Of a DNA stretch of 64,000 bases, positions 62,703 to 64,000 are shown piece by piece. The DNA is from CAVZVW01 sp963778845 (GTDB lineage Bacteria; Actinomycetota; Actinomycetes; Actinomycetales; Kineosporiaceae). Made by a program: the position numbers and the translations under genes. Positions within the stretch are counted from its first letter, which is position 1. Each line of letters starts with the position of its first letter. The notes under the pieces are model-generated. The model was given only the letters and a program-made list of their open reading frames with translations. It was not told the DNA's origin and ran no database searches. Where the stretch lies: assembly GCA_963778845.1 (NCBI GenBank), contig CAVZVW010000001.1:682001-746000 (forward strand), in the 5' to 3' direction.

Positions 62703-62966
62703 TCACGCCAGCGAGAGGAAGAGCTTCTCGAGCTCCGACGCGGTCATGGCGTCGCCGTCCTGCTCGCCGGACATGCACTGGCGCAGGCCGGAGGCCACGA
62801 TCTTGAAGCCCGCGCGGTCGAGGGCACGCGAGGCAGCCGCCAGCTGGGTCACGATGTCCTTGCAGGACCGGCCGCTCTCGATCATCGCGATGACGCCGTC
62901 CACCTGGCCCCGCGCGCGACGCAGGCGGTGAATCACCTCGCGGGCCTCCTGCTCGTCGATCTCCAC
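62703..62966 (-). CDS. CsoR/FrmR-family metal or persulfide-responsive repressor (CstR-like)
   Basis: 87 aa four-helix DUF156 repressor: REVIHRLRRARGQVDGVIAM, IESGRSCKDIVTQLAAASRA, LDRAGFKIVASGLRQC. Cys35 and Cys64 are present, spaced as the two Cys of CsoR and CstR, but the copper-ligand His (four residues before the second Cys) is replaced by Gly60. This favours a CstR-like thiol/persulfide sensor over a copper sensor. The GTG at 62966 has GAGGAGGAG upstream. A TACCC-N4-GGGTA dyad 35 bp away is a typical operator. It controls itself with the GMC gene, and the divergent dehydrogenase (inference). Confidence 0.85.
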   Translation of the reverse strand: MEIDEQEAREVIHRLRRARGQVDGVIAMIESGRSCKDIVTQLAAASRALDRAGFKIVASGLRQCMSGEQDGDAMTASELEKLFLSLA

Positions 62967-63000
62967 CGCTTGCTCCTCCTCGACTGGCTTGTCGCGAGTG

Positions 63001-63014
63001 TACCCCCATGGGTA
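63001..63014. promoter_or_regulatory. CsoR-type operator TACCC-N4-GGGTA overlapping a leaderless -10
   Basis: TACCC (63001-63005), CCAT, GGGTA (63010-63014) is the G/C-tract dyad bound by CsoR/CstR repressors. TATCTT (63013-63018), 6 nt before the ATG at 63025, is a plausible -10 of a leaderless mRNA, so occupancy would block it. The divergent repressor gene starts 35 bp away. Confidence 0.75.
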
Positions 63015-63024
63015 TCTTCCCAGC

Positions 63025-64000
63025 ATGTCGAAGACCGTGCGGGCGGCCGTCCTCGTGGCACCCGGCCACTACGAGGTGCAGGAGTTCCCCCGCCCCACCC
63101 TCGCTGACGGCGCGCTGCTCATGCAGGTGGAGCTGTCGGGGATCTGCGGCACCGACAAGCACACGTTCCAGGGCGAGACGAGGCAGTACGCCGGCACGCC
63201 CGCCGAGACGGACACACCGTTCCCGATCATCCAGGGCCACGAGAACGTGGGGGTGGTCGCCGAGATCACCCCGGAGGCCGCCGAGCACATCGAGTTCTAC
63301 GGCCGTCGCCTCGCGGTCGGGGACCGCATCACGATGTGCCCGGACGTCGTCTGCGGGCGCTGCTACTCCTGCACCCACGTCCTGGGCTACGTCTGGTGCG
63401 ACAGGTCGCAGTGCTACGGCAACTCGTTCACCAGCAGCCGGGCCCCGCACCTGCTCGGCGGCTGGGCTGAGCTCATGTACCTGCGGCCCGACACGTTCGT
63501 CTACAAGGTGCCCGACGGGCTCTCCCCGCAGGTCGCAGTCCTGGCCGAGCTCATGGCCTGCACGGCCAGCCTGGACAAGGTCAAGGAGTTCAGCTCCTAC
63601 GCCATGGAGGGCTTCAACTCCGGCGACACCGTGGTCGTCATCGGCTGCGGGCCACTCGGCCTGCTGCACGTCGCGAAGGCGGACATGATGGGAGCCGGCC
63701 AGATCATCGCCACGGACCTGAGCTCCTACCGGCTCGACTGGGCCCGCCGCTGCGGCGCCGACCACACCATCGACGTCACCCGCACGAGTGCGGAGGAACG
63801 GGTCGAGAGGGTTCGCGAGCTCACGAGCGGGCGCGGCGCTGACGTCGTCCTGCACATGGCGAACACGCCGCGGTCCTTCATCGAGGGCATCGAGATGCTC
63901 AAGCGCGGCGGGATGATGCTCGAGATGGGCAACTTCGCCGACACGGGCGAGGTCAGCCTCAACGTGCACCGCCACATCTGCTCCAAGAACATCCGGCTCC
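63025..64000 (+). CDS. Zinc-dependent alcohol dehydrogenase (MDR superfamily), partial
   Basis: 325 codons visible; the 3' end lies beyond the window. The catalytic Zn ligand is in LSGICGTDKHTF (Cys), with QGHENVGVV following. The structural-zinc lobe is CPDVVCGRCYSC with a later C. The NAD-binding loop is VVVIGCGPLGLLHVAKA near residue 210. The sequence resembles threonine-dehydrogenase/sorbitol-type MDR enzymes rather than class III formaldehyde dehydrogenase. The ATG at 63025 is probably leaderless behind TATCTT, inside a CsoR-type operator. It is divergent from the CsoR-like and GMC genes; together they suggest oxidation of an alcohol under thiol or metal control (inference). Confidence 0.88.
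   Translation, partial: MSKTVRAAVLVAPGHYEVQEFPRPTLADGALLMQVELSGICGTDKHTFQGETRQYAGTPAETDTPFPIIQGHENVGVVAEITPEAAEHIEFYGRRLAVGDRITMCPDVVCGRCYSCTHVLGYVWCDRSQCYGNSFTSSRAPHLLGGWAELMYLRPDTFVYKVPDGLSPQVAVLAELMACTASLDKVKEFSSYAMEGFNSGDTVVVIGCGPLGLLHVAKADMMGAGQIIATDLSSYRLDWARRCGADHTIDVTRTSAEERVERVRELTSGRGADVVLHMANTPRSFIEGIEMLKRGGMMLEMGNFADTGEVSLNVHRHICSKNIRL

Overview
This window is GC-rich DNA (by eye about 70% G+C) from an actinobacterium. The evidence is strong third-position G/C bias, many GTG starts, several probable leaderless mRNAs, an F420-type luciferase-like oxidoreductase, a mycofactocin locus, and a DUF5753-type XRE regulator paired with a DUF397 protein. No rRNA, tRNA, CRISPR array, transposase or phage gene was seen. 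Genus cannot be fixed from this stretch; a soil-type Micrococcales, Propionibacteriales or related lineage would fit.

Layout. 0-7 kb: an XRE-cupin regulator (cut by the left edge) coupled to an SDR, a divergent PRISE-type reductase, a membrane-anchored unknown protein, and an RraA-like lyase/aminotransferase pair. 7-13.3 kb: part of a mycofactocin system. mftF diverges from mftA, and the mftA side continues with mftR, an ABM-type monooxygenase, mftE and a mycofactocin-type SDR. The core maturation genes mftB, mftC and mftD are absent from the window. 13-41 kb: ordinary accessory genes, including AKR/MFS, gluconate kinase, an LLM oxidoreductase, a DUF2235 hydrolase, a large SARP-AAA-LuxR regulator, a metallophosphoesterase, a solute-binding/VWA protein, an XRE/DUF397/methyltransferase module with repeated GCACGTGC palindromes, an MMPL protein behind a structured leader, a glycosyltransferase/MarR pair, and a membrane protein next to a patatin lipase. 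41-49 kb: an M28 peptidase, a CorA transporter, a sigma-factor relic, a potassium channel, an RDD protein next to a nonapeptide-repeat protein, and a secreted phosphoesterase.

49-61 kb: a coherent galactoside-use regulon. On the minus strand lie a GH42 beta-galactosidase, a DeoR regulator, galT and galK. Divergent on the plus strand lie an ABC sugar importer (lipoprotein plus two permeases) and a GH36 alpha-galactosidase. Imported galactosides would be hydrolysed to galactose and passed to galK/galT, with the DeoR protein probably acting on 10-bp-period direct repeats between the two arms. Nearly every enzyme and transport gene here carries one or more +1 frameshifts, as do the M28 and CorA genes nearby, while interspersed genes are intact. 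That looks either like clustered base-insertion errors in the assembly or like real decay.

61-64 kb: a GMC oxidoreductase and a CsoR/CstR-like sensor diverge from a zinc alcohol dehydrogenase (cut by the right edge), with a TACCC-N4-GGGTA operator between them.

The most notable system is the incomplete, rearranged mycofactocin locus with a perfect 9-bp inverted repeat between mftF and mftA.
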